DNA of 64,000 nucleotides, from contig DASPTU010000004.1 in the NCBI GenBank assembly GCA_035623255.1, positions 1-64,000 on the forward strand, in the 5' to 3' direction. Numbering within the stretch: position 1 is the stretch's first letter; every line of letters starts with the position of its first letter. The notes under the pieces are model-generated. The model had not been told where the DNA came from. It saw nothing but the letters and a program-made list of their open reading frames with translations, and ran no database searches. This document shows positions 17,958 through 27,341 of this stretch, one piece after another. This stretch comes from JAFAGX01 sp035623255 (lineage in GTDB: Bacteria > Acidobacteriota > Terriglobia > Terriglobales > Acidobacteriaceae). The position numbers and the translations under genes are program-made.

Positions 17958-18619
17958 ATGATACAAGCAGCCAAGAGTGTTCTTCTGGTTGTGAGTGCGC
18001 TTTTCCGATCGTGGATCCCATCGGAGGAAGCCCCGTATTTCTGTCGCTCACGCGAGACTACACACGGGAGATTCGGAAGCTGCTGGCCCGCCGCATCGCG
18101 ATTGACAGCTTCATATTGCTACTCGCTTCCTTCGCTATTGGGTCGCACGTGCTTTCATTCTTTGGAATCTCGCTTCCCGTGGTGCAAGTGGGAGGCGGCC
18201 TGATCGTGATTTCCACCGGCTGGGCAATGCTCAATCAGAAAGACGATAATGATCGTAGCGCCGCCAGGCGATCGGTCAACTGCACCGATGCTCTCCGCGA
18301 TGTGTTCTACCCTCTGACCCTGCCTCTCACCGTCGGCCCTGGCTCAATCTCAGTGGCAATCACTCTGGGGGCGAATGAGCCGCATCAACTGAGAGCCAAT
18401 CTGGTGGCGATTCTCGTGGCGGCGATCGGCTCCGCCTTCGTGGCCGTCACTATTTATTTTTGCTACGGCTACGCCGATCGGCTCAGCGCAATCATCGGCC
18501 CAAGCGGGATGAATGTCGTGCTCAAGCTCTCTGCCTTCTTGCTGGTATGCATCGGGGTACAGATCCTGTGGAACGGCGCAAGCCAGCTGCTTGGCTCTTT
18601 GGCGTCAGCTCGGACTTGA
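17958..18619 (+). pseudogene. marC: MarC-family (UPF0056) membrane protein, frameshifted near 18001
   Basis: The N-terminal piece MIQAAKSVLLVVSALF is in one frame. The rest, starting DPIGGSPVFLSL, is in another and runs to the stop with the usual six-helix MarC layout (LPLTVGPGSISVA and SGMNVVLKLSAFLL are characteristic). MarC proteins read ...ALFPIVDPIGG.... Adding one T to the CTTTTCC run at 18000-18006 restores exactly ALFPIVDPIGG. This is a one-base homopolymer contraction: either a real frameshift or a sequencing error. If translation began at the internal ATG (18011) the first helix would be lost. MarC members are inner-membrane proteins of unclear transport function. Confidence 0.8.
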
Positions 18620-18714
18620 TTGACGAGGCAACTTCACATATCTATCCCCAAGGTTCGAAAGATTGCCTTTGAAACAGAAGCGCCTGAGAAGGTCCTTGAC
18701 GGTGTCCGGCTTCG

Positions 18715-20130
18715 CTACTGCTGCTGCCAGCCCCCACCGAGTGCGCGATAGAGTTGCACCAGGCTTTGGTATTCGTTGCCACGCGCTTGCGCGAGGGCCA
18801 ATTCGGCGGAATAGAGCGCCCGCTGACCATCCAACACTTCCAAATAGGTTGTCGTGCCCCCCTGATAGCGAATGGTGGAAAGACGAACGGACTCCTGCAG
18901 GTCAGCGACCGAATCCTGTTGGCGAAGTCGAACTTCGTGGAGTTTCTGATAGCCGATCAGCGCATCGGAGACATCTCCGAAAGCGCGCTGAATGGTCTGC
19001 CGGTAAGCAATGAGAGCCTGCTGATGTACTGATTCAGCCGATCGCAGATTGCCCTTCAAAGCTCCGCCAGTGAAAATCGGCTGGCTGACCTGGGCACCGT
19101 AAGACCATATGCCAACCTGCGAGCCCATCAGACTTGAAAAAGCGCTGCTTCTCCCAAAGCCCCCGCCGCCATAACCCGTCAGAGAAATTTGCGGGAAGAA
19201 CTGCGCCTTGGCGACTCCTATTTCAGCGTTCGCAGCAATCAGATTCTGTTCGGCCTCGCGAATGTCAGGCCGGCGTTCGAGGAGCGACGAGGAAAGCCCG
19301 GGCGGTACTTCCGGCGGAAGCGACTGTCCGATGAGGGGAAGCCCACGCTGCACATCATGAGGGTAATCGCCAAGCAGAATGCTTAGTGCGTTTTCCTCTT
19401 GGGCAATCTGGCGTTCGAGGTCCGGAATCTGTGCATTCGCAGTATCCAGGGTTTGCTGAGCCTGAAGTACATCGAGCTTGGTGGCTACCCCGTGCTGAAG
19501 CCGGAGCGTGGTCAGCTTGACAGAATCGATTTGTGTCTTGACCGTTTCATTTGTGATCTGGAGTTGCAGATCGAGTTGGAGGAGCGCGAAGTAGTCGCTG
19601 GCTACATCACTGACGAGAGTCAACACTACGGTCTGCCTTGCATCTTCAGTGGCCAGCAGTTGGGCACGTGCGGCCTCGGTCGCACGACGCAGACGGCCGA
19701 AAAAATCTAGTTGAAAGGCCGCATCGGCGGTGAGCACCAGAAAGTTATACTTCGTTTGAAAAGTGGGTTCTTTTCCGCCCTGGAAAGTGGCGTTACCTGA
19801 GACTTGCGGAAACAGACTGGAACGAGTGACCGCAAGCTGAGCCCGAGCTTCGTTGATTCGCTCTGTGGCAAGCTGCAGATCATAGTTTTGCTTGAGCGCC
19901 GTGCGAATGAACTCTTGCAACTTGGCATCCTGGAAGACCTGCCACCAGGGAAGATCCGCATAGGATGTGGTTTGAGTCTGAAGTTGAGCATTCTGTTGCA
20001 GATCACGATACTGCGTTGGAGTCTGAACGGTCGGTCGATGATAGTTCGGACCCGCCTTGCATCCTGCAAGCAAAGCGCTGGTCAACATCACGATCATCAG
20101 CTTTGCGAGATTGTTATTGCTTCGGTGCAT
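18715..20130 (-). CDS. RND outer-membrane efflux lipoprotein (OprM/NodT type)
   Basis: 471-residue TolC-like outer-membrane channel. It has a lipoprotein signal with the lipobox LLAGC (Cys 24) followed by GPNYHRP, the hallmark of the NodT/OprM group. Two outer-membrane-efflux repeats follow, rich in long Ala/Gln helices, with the GGTTTYLEVLDGQRALYSAE motif near the end. It is the last gene of a three-gene operon: its ATG is three bases after the stop of the pump gene. Confidence 0.93.
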   Translation of the reverse strand: MHRSNNNLAKLMIVMLTSALLAGCKAGPNYHRPTVQTPTQYRDLQQNAQLQTQTTSYADLPWWQVFQDAKLQEFIRTALKQNYDLQLATERINEARAQLAVTRSSLFPQVSGNATFQGGKEPTFQTKYNFLVLTADAAFQLDFFGRLRRATEAARAQLLATEDARQTVVLTLVSDVASDYFALLQLDLQLQITNETVKTQIDSVKLTTLRLQHGVATKLDVLQAQQTLDTANAQIPDLERQIAQEENALSILLGDYPHDVQRGLPLIGQSLPPEVPPGLSSSLLERRPDIREAEQNLIAANAEIGVAKAQFFPQISLTGYGGGGFGRSSAFSSLMGSQVGIWSYGAQVSQPIFTGGALKGNLRSAESVHQQALIAYRQTIQRAFGDVSDALIGYQKLHEVRLRQQDSVADLQESVRLSTIRYQGGTTTYLEVLDGQRALYSAELALAQARGNEYQSLVQLYRALGGGWQQQ

Positions 20131-20133
20131 CCT

Positions 20134-23100
20134 TCAATCTCCCGGCGCTGGTGAGGGGGTAGCCGGCAAAATTTCGGAATCCGATTCTTTATGTGCTCCC
20201 GACCATTTTTCAACCACGTAGAAAATGGCCGGCACGAAGAAGATTCCAATTGCGCTCGCAGCCAACATACCGCCGATCACGGTGGTTCCCATGATCTGAC
20301 GCGCGACTGAACCAGCACCTGTTGCCGTCCACAATGGCACGCAGCCGAGAATAAATGCGAACGAAGTCATCAGGATCGGGCGCAGGCGAAGCCTCGCCCC
20401 CTCGAGCGCCGCATCTGCCAGTGGCTTTCCCTGGTCGTACTGATCCTTGGCAAATTCCACGATCAGAATCGCGTTCTTGGCTGCCAAGCCGATGAGCATA
20501 ATCAGTCCGATTTGAGAATAGACGTCATTCTCAATCTGAACCATGTAAGCAGGCAAGAACGCACTGAGGACGATGCGGCGAAGCCAAAGAATGAAAAAGG
20601 CCCCGAATACGGCAACTGGTGTGCTCAACAAGACACTGAATGGCAACGACCAGCTTTCATACAAAGCCGCCAGGATCAAGAACACAAATAAAAGCGAGAG
20701 CCCGAAGATCGCCGAAGGCGGAACACCTTGTCGGGCTTTTTGTTCCTGAAACGACATGCCGGAGTAGTCGAAGCCCATCTCTCGCGGCATGGTTTCTTTG
20801 AACACCTCTTCAAGCGCGGCGGTTGCTTGATCTGCGCTGTATCCGGGCGCAGCACTGCCGTTGATTTGTGCAGAGCGGTACTCATTGAAACGCAGAGTGA
20901 ATTCCGGCCCGAGGCGTGGCTTGATGGTGGTGAGTGTAGAGAGTGGAACACTTTCTCCCTTCCTGTTGAGGACATAGAACCTACCGACGTTTTCGGCTTT
21001 GCCGCGATCCTCCGCCTCGGCTTCGATATACACCTGCCATTGGCGGCCAAAGCGGTTGAAATAATTGATGAAGTAGCCACCCATGAAAGCCTGGATGGTG
21101 CGGTAAACGTCGTTCAGGTTCACGCCTTGTTTCAGTACTTTGTCGCGATCCACGTCAACGAACTTCTGGGGCACGCTCGGCAGGAAAGTTGTACTGAGGC
21201 TGGCAATCTCGGGCCGTTTGCGGGCGGCATCAAGAAAAGTACTCAGGTTCCTGGCGAGGAATTGGATGTCTCCGCCGGAACGATCTTCGAGCAGAAAGGT
21301 GAAACCGCCTGCGGTTCCGACACCCGGAATCGCTGGTGGCGAGAATCCGAAGACAATTGCCTCCGGCAACTTGCTAAACTGCTGGTTCAAACGCGCCTTC
21401 AAGGTTTGAAATTGCTGGGCTTTCGTAGTGCGTTCGTCCCAGGGCTTGAAGGTTATGAAAAAGGTGGCGTTGTAACTGGTACGAACAAAACTGAGCAAAC
21501 TGAAGCCAACAAAGGCGGTCGAATACCGCACTCCTGGCGTATTCATGATAACTTTTTCCACTTGCGCCGCAACCGCTGTCGTACGTTCCAATGAAGCTCC
21601 GTTCGGGAGTTGGACATTTACGTAGGCATATCCTTGATCTTCGTCGGGAAGGAAACTCGTGGGCACGCGATTGGCAAAGAATCCCGCGGCAATACCGAAA
21701 ACCACGAGCAACACGACTACGACAACAGTTTTCTGGATCAGCACTCCGCTCCAATGCACGTACTCACCTGTGGCCCGATCGAAGACCCGGTTGAACCAAT
21801 CGAAGAATCTTCTCAAGAGGCCGCGGCTAGCCTGTTTCGGTTTTAGGAGCAGAGCGGCAAGCGCAGGACTGAGACTAAGTGCGTTGAAGGCCGAAAGCAG
21901 CACGGAGATTGCAATCGTTACGGCGAACTGTTGATACAGCCTGCCCGTGATGCCCGGAATAAAAGCCGTCGGTACGAAAACCGCCGAGAGAACCAGAGCG
22001 ATGCCGACAACCGGGCCCGACAGCTCCTCCATCGCCTTCAAGGCGGCGGCTTTCGAGGTCATGCCCTCCTCGATGTGCCGCTCGACGCCTTCGACCACGA
22101 CGATGGCATCATCGACCACCAGGCCGATGGCCAGCACCAGACCGAATAGTGAAAGTGTATTGATTGAAAAGCCAAATAGCGGGAATAGCACAAAGGTTCC
22201 CAGGAGCGAAACCGGAACTGCAAGAAGGGGAATCAGCGTTGCGCGCCAGCCCTGCAAGAAGATGTAGACCACGAAAATTACCAGAGCGAGTGCGATCAGG
22301 AGTGTAGTGACAATCTCTTTCATGCCCTGGGTGACGGACAAGGTGGTATCGAGCGCGACGACGAAATCGAGATCCTCCGGGAAGCGCTCCTTCATCTGTG
22401 CCATTAGTTTCTTGACACCGGCAGCTGCCTCGACTGCGTTCGAACCCGGCAATTGGTAGACCGCAACCACGGCGCTTGGTTTCCCATTCAGGCGCCCGGC
22501 GACGCTGTAATCCTGCGAACCGAGCTCGATTCTGGCGACATCGCGAATGCGGACGGTTGCGCCATCGGGAGTCTCCCGAACTACAATGCGGCCAAACTCT
22601 TCCGGGGAAAGCAGCCGTCCTTGCGCGAGAACTGTGTACGTGAATTCCTGGCCTTTCGGCGCCGGCTCTCCTCCCACCTTCCCCGCAGGGTTCACGGTGT
22701 TTTGCGCTTGAATCGCGCTGAGGATCTCGGGGACGGTGATTCCGAGTTTTGCTAACGTGTCAGGTTTCACCCAGAGCCGCATCGCGTATTGACCGGCGCC
22801 GAAAACCTGAACATTGCCGATTCCTGGCGAGCGCGTGATCGGATCAACAAGATTGATATAGGCGTAGTTTGCCAGAAACTTTGCGTCATAAGTTCCATGC
22901 GGAGAATAAACGGCGATCAGCATGAGCGGCGCCGTAACCGATTTTCGTACGGTTACCCCGTAGTTGTTGACATCGACTGGAAGCTGTGAGGCGGCCTGGG
23001 TTTCACGAGACTGCGTGAGAATAAAATCAGTGTTCGGGTCCGTTTTTACATCGAAGTCCACGATCAGGCTGGTGGTCGAGTTGCCGGTCGCATTCAGCGA

Positions 23101-23337
23101 GTACATGTAATTCATGTTGTCCACGCCATTCATCTGCTGCTCGATTGGGGTGGCAACCGCTTGCTCCAGTGTCTGCGCGTCGGCGCCGACGTAGGTGGCC
23201 AGAACTTGAACCTCAGGCGGAGTGATGTTAGGAAATTGCGCGACTGGCAAAGTCAGAATGGTGAGGCTGCCAACCAGCACCATAATAATGGAGATCACTA
23301 TGGCTACGATGGGCCGGTTGATGAAGAACTTTGACAT
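20134..23337 (-). CDS. RND multidrug efflux pump (HAE1, AcrB-like)
   Basis: Inner-membrane proton/drug antiporter of 1067 residues with duplicated six-helix and periplasmic halves. It begins MSKFFINRPIVAIVISI. The proton relay aspartates are in GLVVDDAIVVVE (TM4) and the matching Lys in GLAAKNAILIVEFA (TM10), which place it in the hydrophobe/amphiphile class and not the metal class. It sits between the adaptor and the channel in the standard order, with gaps of three and four bases. No local regulator is present, so the control is unknown. Confidence 0.95.
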   Translation of the reverse strand: MSKFFINRPIVAIVISIIMVLVGSLTILTLPVAQFPNITPPEVQVLATYVGADAQTLEQAVATPIEQQMNGVDNMNYMYSLNATGNSTTSLIVDFDVKTDPNTDFILTQSRETQAASQLPVDVNNYGVTVRKSVTAPLMLIAVYSPHGTYDAKFLANYAYINLVDPITRSPGIGNVQVFGAGQYAMRLWVKPDTLAKLGITVPEILSAIQAQNTVNPAGKVGGEPAPKGQEFTYTVLAQGRLLSPEEFGRIVVRETPDGATVRIRDVARIELGSQDYSVAGRLNGKPSAVVAVYQLPGSNAVEAAAGVKKLMAQMKERFPEDLDFVVALDTTLSVTQGMKEIVTTLLIALALVIFVVYIFLQGWRATLIPLLAVPVSLLGTFVLFPLFGFSINTLSLFGLVLAIGLVVDDAIVVVEGVERHIEEGMTSKAAALKAMEELSGPVVGIALVLSAVFVPTAFIPGITGRLYQQFAVTIAISVLLSAFNALSLSPALAALLLKPKQASRGLLRRFFDWFNRVFDRATGEYVHWSGVLIQKTVVVVVLLVVFGIAAGFFANRVPTSFLPDEDQGYAYVNVQLPNGASLERTTAVAAQVEKVIMNTPGVRYSTAFVGFSLLSFVRTSYNATFFITFKPWDERTTKAQQFQTLKARLNQQFSKLPEAIVFGFSPPAIPGVGTAGGFTFLLEDRSGGDIQFLARNLSTFLDAARKRPEIASLSTTFLPSVPQKFVDVDRDKVLKQGVNLNDVYRTIQAFMGGYFINYFNRFGRQWQVYIEAEAEDRGKAENVGRFYVLNRKGESVPLSTLTTIKPRLGPEFTLRFNEYRSAQINGSAAPGYSADQATAALEEVFKETMPREMGFDYSGMSFQEQKARQGVPPSAIFGLSLLFVFLILAALYESWSLPFSVLLSTPVAVFGAFFILWLRRIVLSAFLPAYMVQIENDVYSQIGLIMLIGLAAKNAILIVEFAKDQYDQGKPLADAALEGARLRLRPILMTSFAFILGCVPLWTATGAGSVARQIMGTTVIGGMLAASAIGIFFVPAIFYVVEKWSGAHKESDSEILPATPSPAPGD

Positions 23338-23341
23338 CGCA

Positions 23342-24556
23342 TTACCTGCTTTGCGCTTCTGCGGCGAACGGCTTGGGGTTCACTCGTGCACCAGTCCGCA
23401 CTTTTTGGACCCCCTCGGCGACGACTCTTTCCCCGGCATGTAGCCCATCGGTGATGATCCACTGACTTCCGACGGTTTGGCCGACGACGACTGTTCGGGT
23501 CTTCACTTTATTTTCGTCATCCACCACCGCAACCTGGTAGCCGCCCTGCAACTCCGTCACAGCGCGTTGAGGTACCAGCAATGCGTCATGCTGAGTCGAG
23601 ATGACGGCGCGAACCTTCGCATAACCACCAGGACGCAAAACGTTGTCCGGATTCGAAAAGAGTCCCGCGATCCGGATCGCCCCCGTACTCCCATCCACTT
23701 GACGGTCCGCGAAATAGAACGTGCCTTCGCGCGCGTAGGTTGAGCCATCCGCCAAAATGAGTTGCAGTCGCAGATTTTTGTCTGCCTGCAAACGGCTCTC
23801 GTCCGTTGGATATCGCTTCCGCCAAGCAAGATATTGCGGTTCACCGACCGTGAAATAAACTTTAATCGGATCGAGCGTAGAAACGGAGGTTACGACACCG
23901 CTACCCGGCGTGACCAATGCCCCGACCTGGAGCAGGGCCTGCCCCGCGACACCATCGATAGGGGAAACGAGACGCGTGAAATTGAGGTTGATCTTCGCCG
24001 TTTCAACCGCGGCCTGATAGGTCTGAATTTGAGCTTTGGCCGTTTCCACGGTGGCGATCGCGGCAAGGTTATTCTGCACGGCGTTGTCCAGATCTTGCTG
24101 GCTGGCGGCCTGCTCCTTGGCCAGAGGCGTATAGCGCTCGACATCCAGCTGAGTTCGGCCTTGCACAGCCTGCGCATTGGCTAGCGCAGCGCGGGCCTGC
24201 GCCAGCTGGCCTTGCGCCTGGTCGAGAGCAGCTTGAAATGGGCGCGGATCGATCTGGAAAAGAAGCTGGCCCTGTTTGACGAATGACCCTTCCTGGTAGG
24301 CCTGATTTAGCAGGTATCCCGTTACCTGTGCCCTGACGTCGGCGTTAACGAAGCCGTCGAGCGTGCCGATCCATTCCCCATAAATCGGAACGTCTTGCTG
24401 CCGAACCTCCGCCACCTCAACCTCGGATGGTAAGTTCGAGGATGCGCCCAAAGCGTGTTTGGAGGGGCGAACGGCGCCCAAAATCAGCCCTATCACAACT
24501 ACACACCCCGCTCCCGCGATCACCCGCTTGTCAGCAAGTAACTTGGTCATGTTCAA
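23342..24556 (-). CDS. RND periplasmic adaptor (membrane-fusion protein)
   Basis: 404 residues. The N-terminal membrane anchor is at about 11-30, then a barrel-sandwich (lipoyl) half (DVRAQVTGYLLNQAYQEG), an Ala/Gln-rich alpha-hairpin with LAKEQAASQQDLDNAV, the second lipoyl half (LVSPIDGVAG) and a beta-barrel. It docks the pump to the outer-membrane channel. First gene of the efflux operon; translation may begin at the first or the third codon, both ATG. The promoter should lie in the 446-base divergent gap upstream. Confidence 0.92.
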   Translation of the reverse strand: MNMTKLLADKRVIAGAGCVVVIGLILGAVRPSKHALGASSNLPSEVEVAEVRQQDVPIYGEWIGTLDGFVNADVRAQVTGYLLNQAYQEGSFVKQGQLLFQIDPRPFQAALDQAQGQLAQARAALANAQAVQGRTQLDVERYTPLAKEQAASQQDLDNAVQNNLAAIATVETAKAQIQTYQAAVETAKINLNFTRLVSPIDGVAGQALLQVGALVTPGSGVVTSVSTLDPIKVYFTVGEPQYLAWRKRYPTDESRLQADKNLRLQLILADGSTYAREGTFYFADRQVDGSTGAIRIAGLFSNPDNVLRPGGYAKVRAVISTQHDALLVPQRAVTELQGGYQVAVVDDENKVKTRTVVVGQTVGSQWIITDGLHAGERVVAEGVQKVRTGARVNPKPFAAEAQSR

Positions 24557-25002
24557 CTCCCGGGAAACACCCCTAGATTAGTAATGAATGATTTCCAGAC
24601 CCCACAGCCGGTTGCAAAAACATTCTCAGCTCCCCGCACTGCCCCACCCCACTTTGGGGGATCGAGGAAAAGAACACATCCCGCAAAAGCCTTGTTTTGG
24701 AGCTAGTAAATAGGAGCATATGCAAATACCACATTCGAGGTAGAGAAGCGAGGGGGTTCCAACCCGTAATTCGGTGCAGATGGCCAGAGTGCCTGAGTGC
24801 CCGCTAGGAACCAGCCTCGGAGACGTTCTATATCTGTTAACCGGTTGACCCAAGAACACCGTTCAGGTTTCGACCACTCGGCAGAGCAATTTGTTCGTCA
24901 TGTCGCGATGAACCAAAGACCGTACCCTTTTGGTTACCCGTTGTCACAGCCTTTTAATATGCGGTTCATATTGCTGACATCAGCTTAGGGTATCGGTTAA
25001 GT
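24557..25002. other. divergent intergenic region, efflux operon versus acyltransferase
   Basis: Contains no gene that I can support. It must hold the promoter of the efflux operon (minus) and of the acyltransferase gene (plus). A TTGTCA at about 24944, with TTCATA 18 bases downstream, is a weak plus-strand promoter candidate close to the acyltransferase start. No clear operator palindrome for a TetR/MarR-type repressor was found. Confidence 0.4.
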
Positions 25003-26859
25003 ATGCCGATATCTGATCTGCTGCAACGATCAGCTCCATCTGCCTCGGCACCGCCAGGAATCCCCCTTCAGCGACTATTTCGCCGCTTCTCCCCCCTGGA
25101 GCGAGTTCGTGACCTCTACCAGCGTGCACAACAGCCCGCCACCCGATCCATTCTCGAGAATGTCCTGGCCGAAATGCGGGTGCAATATGTCGTCACGGAT
25201 TCCGACTTAGCACGCGTGCCGGCTTCCGGCCCCGCGATCATCACCGCCAACCATCCCTTTGGCTTGCTGGACGGTGCTGTGCTCGGGGCGCTATTGACCC
25301 GTGTTCGCACCGACGTAAAAATCCTGACCAACTTCATGTTGGCTGGAATCCCCGCACTGCACCAACATTGCATCTTTGTCGATCCGTTTGGGGGCAGCGA
25401 TGCAGTAGCGCGTAATCGTCCCGGGATCCGAGAGGCGATGGAATGGCTCGCAGTCGGTGGTATGTTGATCGTATTTCCTTCCGGCGAGGTCTCGCACCTG
25501 CGATTGCAAGACTTTGGAATCTTCGATCCCCCGTGGAACTCCATGGTGGCTCGCCTGGCCCGTGCCCACAATGCGGTTGTCGTGCCAGTCTTTATTCCTG
25601 GGCATAACAGTCCAACATTTCAGGCCTTGGGACTGGTAAATCCCCGGCTACGAACCGCCTGGTTGCTGAATGAGTTCTTGCAGCAGACCGACAAAACCGT
25701 GGAAGTTCGAATTGGCAACCGGATACCGCCGGAGATCCTTCGCGACTTAGGCTCTCATCGCGATGCGGCCAATTATCTGCGCTGGCGTACCTACGTTCTT
25801 TCCCAACGCAGCCGAGCGCCTCGTAACAGGCTCCCTCTCTCGCTCGCTTCCGTGCTGTCACGAAAAACTCAGCCACCCATTGCCCCGGCAGTTCCCAGAG
25901 AAGCGTTGCGTCAGGATTTGCAAAAGCTTGGACGGCAACAATGCTTCTTCGAAAACCGCGAGTTTGCGGCCTATGCTGCCAAAGATTCCGAGTTCCCCGC
26001 GATTATGCAAGAGGTTGGGCGGCTACGCGAGCTTACCTTCCGTGAAGTTGGGGAAGGCACCGGCAAGTCCAGGGACCTTGATCGATTCGATCACTACTAC
26101 ACCCATCTGGTCCTGTGGAGCAAACTGAAAGAGGAAGTGGTCGGCGCATACCGCTTAGGTTTGACGACCGAGATTCTGCCTCACTTGGGTGTCCCCGGAC
26201 TCTACACGAACAGTCTGTTTCGCTACCACTCCAACTTCTTTGATCGCATCGGTCCCGCCATCGAGCTTGGCCGCTCATTTATTCGTCCCGAATATCAGAA
26301 GCAATACGCTCCCTTGCTGGCTTTGTGGAAGGGCATCGGGAGGTTTGTCGCGCTCAACCCGCAATTTGCGGTTCTGTTTGGCGCAGTCAGCATCAGCCAA
26401 CGCTACAACCGGTTTTCACGGCAACTCATCTTTAGCTTCTATCAGAGCCAAGATAAAGACGACCTCGCGAGCCTGGTTACGCCCCGAGCCCCTTTTCGCC
26501 CACGCCGCCTGCATCCTGCGATCACCTGCGAACTATCCAACACCATCCGCGATCTTGATCATCTCGGCGATCCGATCGCTGATATAGAAGATGATGGCAA
26601 AGGCATTCCAATCTTGCTGAAGCACTACTCGAAGCTGGGAGGCCGCATGCTTGGCTTTAACGTAGACCGCGATTTCTCGAACGTGCTCGACGGCCTGGTG
26701 CTGGTCGACCTGCGAAAGTCAGATCGGAGCTTGCTTGCGCGATATATGGGTGAATTGCAGCTTCAGGCTTTTTGCAGCTACCACTCGCTGAGGAAGGCCG
26801 ATATCCTTGCGCAGACAGCGAAATTAACGACCAGGTGGTCGAAATCCTCTTCCCTGTGA
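25003..26859 (+). CDS. bifunctional acyltransferase, OlsF-like (O-acyl plus N-acyl domains)
   Basis: 618 residues with two acyltransferase units. The N-terminal half is PlsC-like, with the catalytic His/Asp in NHPFGLLD (83-90) and FPSGEVS (158-164). The C-terminal half (about 305-600) resembles the GNAT/OlsB type (GRLRELTFREVGEGTG, ELGRSFIRPEYQ, LLKHYSKLGGRMLGFNVD). This order matches OlsF proteins, which acylate the alpha-amine of ornithine or a similar amino acid and then the resulting hydroxyl, giving phosphorus-free amino-lipids. The amino-acid substrate cannot be read from sequence. AGGGT lies upstream of the ATG. Confidence 0.82.
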   Translation: MPISDLLQRSAPSASAPPGIPLQRLFRRFSPLERVRDLYQRAQQPATRSILENVLAEMRVQYVVTDSDLARVPASGPAIITANHPFGLLDGAVLGALLTRVRTDVKILTNFMLAGIPALHQHCIFVDPFGGSDAVARNRPGIREAMEWLAVGGMLIVFPSGEVSHLRLQDFGIFDPPWNSMVARLARAHNAVVVPVFIPGHNSPTFQALGLVNPRLRTAWLLNEFLQQTDKTVEVRIGNRIPPEILRDLGSHRDAANYLRWRTYVLSQRSRAPRNRLPLSLASVLSRKTQPPIAPAVPREALRQDLQKLGRQQCFFENREFAAYAAKDSEFPAIMQEVGRLRELTFREVGEGTGKSRDLDRFDHYYTHLVLWSKLKEEVVGAYRLGLTTEILPHLGVPGLYTNSLFRYHSNFFDRIGPAIELGRSFIRPEYQKQYAPLLALWKGIGRFVALNPQFAVLFGAVSISQRYNRFSRQLIFSFYQSQDKDDLASLVTPRAPFRPRRLHPAITCELSNTIRDLDHLGDPIADIEDDGKGIPILLKHYSKLGGRMLGFNVDRDFSNVLDGLVLVDLRKSDRSLLARYMGELQLQAFCSYHSLRKADILAQTAKLTTRWSKSSSL

Positions 26860-26943
26860 CTTCTGTCGCCGGGATTGAATCTTCCAACCTCTTCGGCAAG
26901 ATATTCTCGTTTTGGCCGCTCGCGCTAGAGTCCTGTCAACTTT

Positions 26944-26964
26944 TATAATACCCCCCTACGGTAT
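26944..26964 (+). promoter_or_regulatory. -10 box overlapping a G-tract operator of the metal sensor gene
   Basis: A consensus -10 (TATAAT, 26944-26949) runs into the inverted repeat ATACC-CCCCTAC-GGTAT (26948-26964), which contains a run of six C. A/T-rich inverted ends around a G/C tract are the operator type used by the CsoR/RcnR family, encoded 43 bases downstream. No good -35 is present. Overlap of operator and -10 predicts repression by the apo-sensor. The 11-base core ATACCCCCCTA occurs again before the heavy-metal efflux operon. Confidence 0.7.
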
Positions 26965-27006
26965 CTAGAAAGGAACAGCCTGAAATTCGAAGTCACGAGG
27001 AGATTT

Positions 27007-27294
27007 ATGAAAGAAAAGCTTCCCGAAATCTCGAAGGAGAAACAGAAGCTGCTCTCCCGCGTCAGGCGACTTGCGGGCCAGATTGACGCAGTTCAACGCT
27101 CGGTCACCGATGGTGACGAGTGTGCAGACATTCTCATGCTGCTCGCAGCAATCCGGGGCGGGGTGAACAGCTTGATGGCAAAGATTCTGGAGGACCACGT
27201 CCGACTGCACATCACTCATCCGGACCGTGCCAAAGAATCTCCAGAAGAGTTGACCGAAGACCTGATCGGTCTGGTGCGGGCTTACCTGAAGTGA
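27007..27294 (+). CDS. metal-sensing repressor, CsoR/RcnR/FrmR family
   Basis: 95-residue all-helical repressor that releases DNA on binding metal (or formaldehyde in FrmR). LSRVRRLAGQIDAVQR is the conserved first helix. The sensing positions are C39 (GDECADIL), H64 (EDHVRLH) and H68, a Cys-His-His pattern as in RcnR (Ni/Co) rather than the Cys-His-Cys of copper CsoR. A His or other N-terminal ligand of RcnR is not obvious, so metal identity is uncertain. Its own gene has a G-tract operator over the -10, and the same core lies before the efflux operon, which it probably controls. Confidence 0.9.
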   Translation: MKEKLPEISKEKQKLLSRVRRLAGQIDAVQRSVTDGDECADILMLLAAIRGGVNSLMAKILEDHVRLHITHPDRAKESPEELTEDLIGLVRAYLK

Positions 27295-27341
27295 CTCTGA
27301 CAGAAAGGAAGGCTAATCAGCCCGTGCAGCGAAAGCCTTCA

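Noticed and set aside
17690..17974. Minus-strand open frame of 94 codons before marC
   Set aside because: Reads like protein in part, but lacks a ribosome site, overlaps the marC start and matches no family I know; kept only as a comment on that gap.
18011..18619. MarC as an intact gene starting at the internal ATG
   Set aside because: This start removes the first membrane helix, whose sequence is present just upstream in another frame.
20728..21594. Plus-strand open frame of 288 codons inside the RND pump gene
   Set aside because: It is antisense to a strongly conserved pump, has no ribosome site or recognisable domain, and is explained by codon bias of the real gene.
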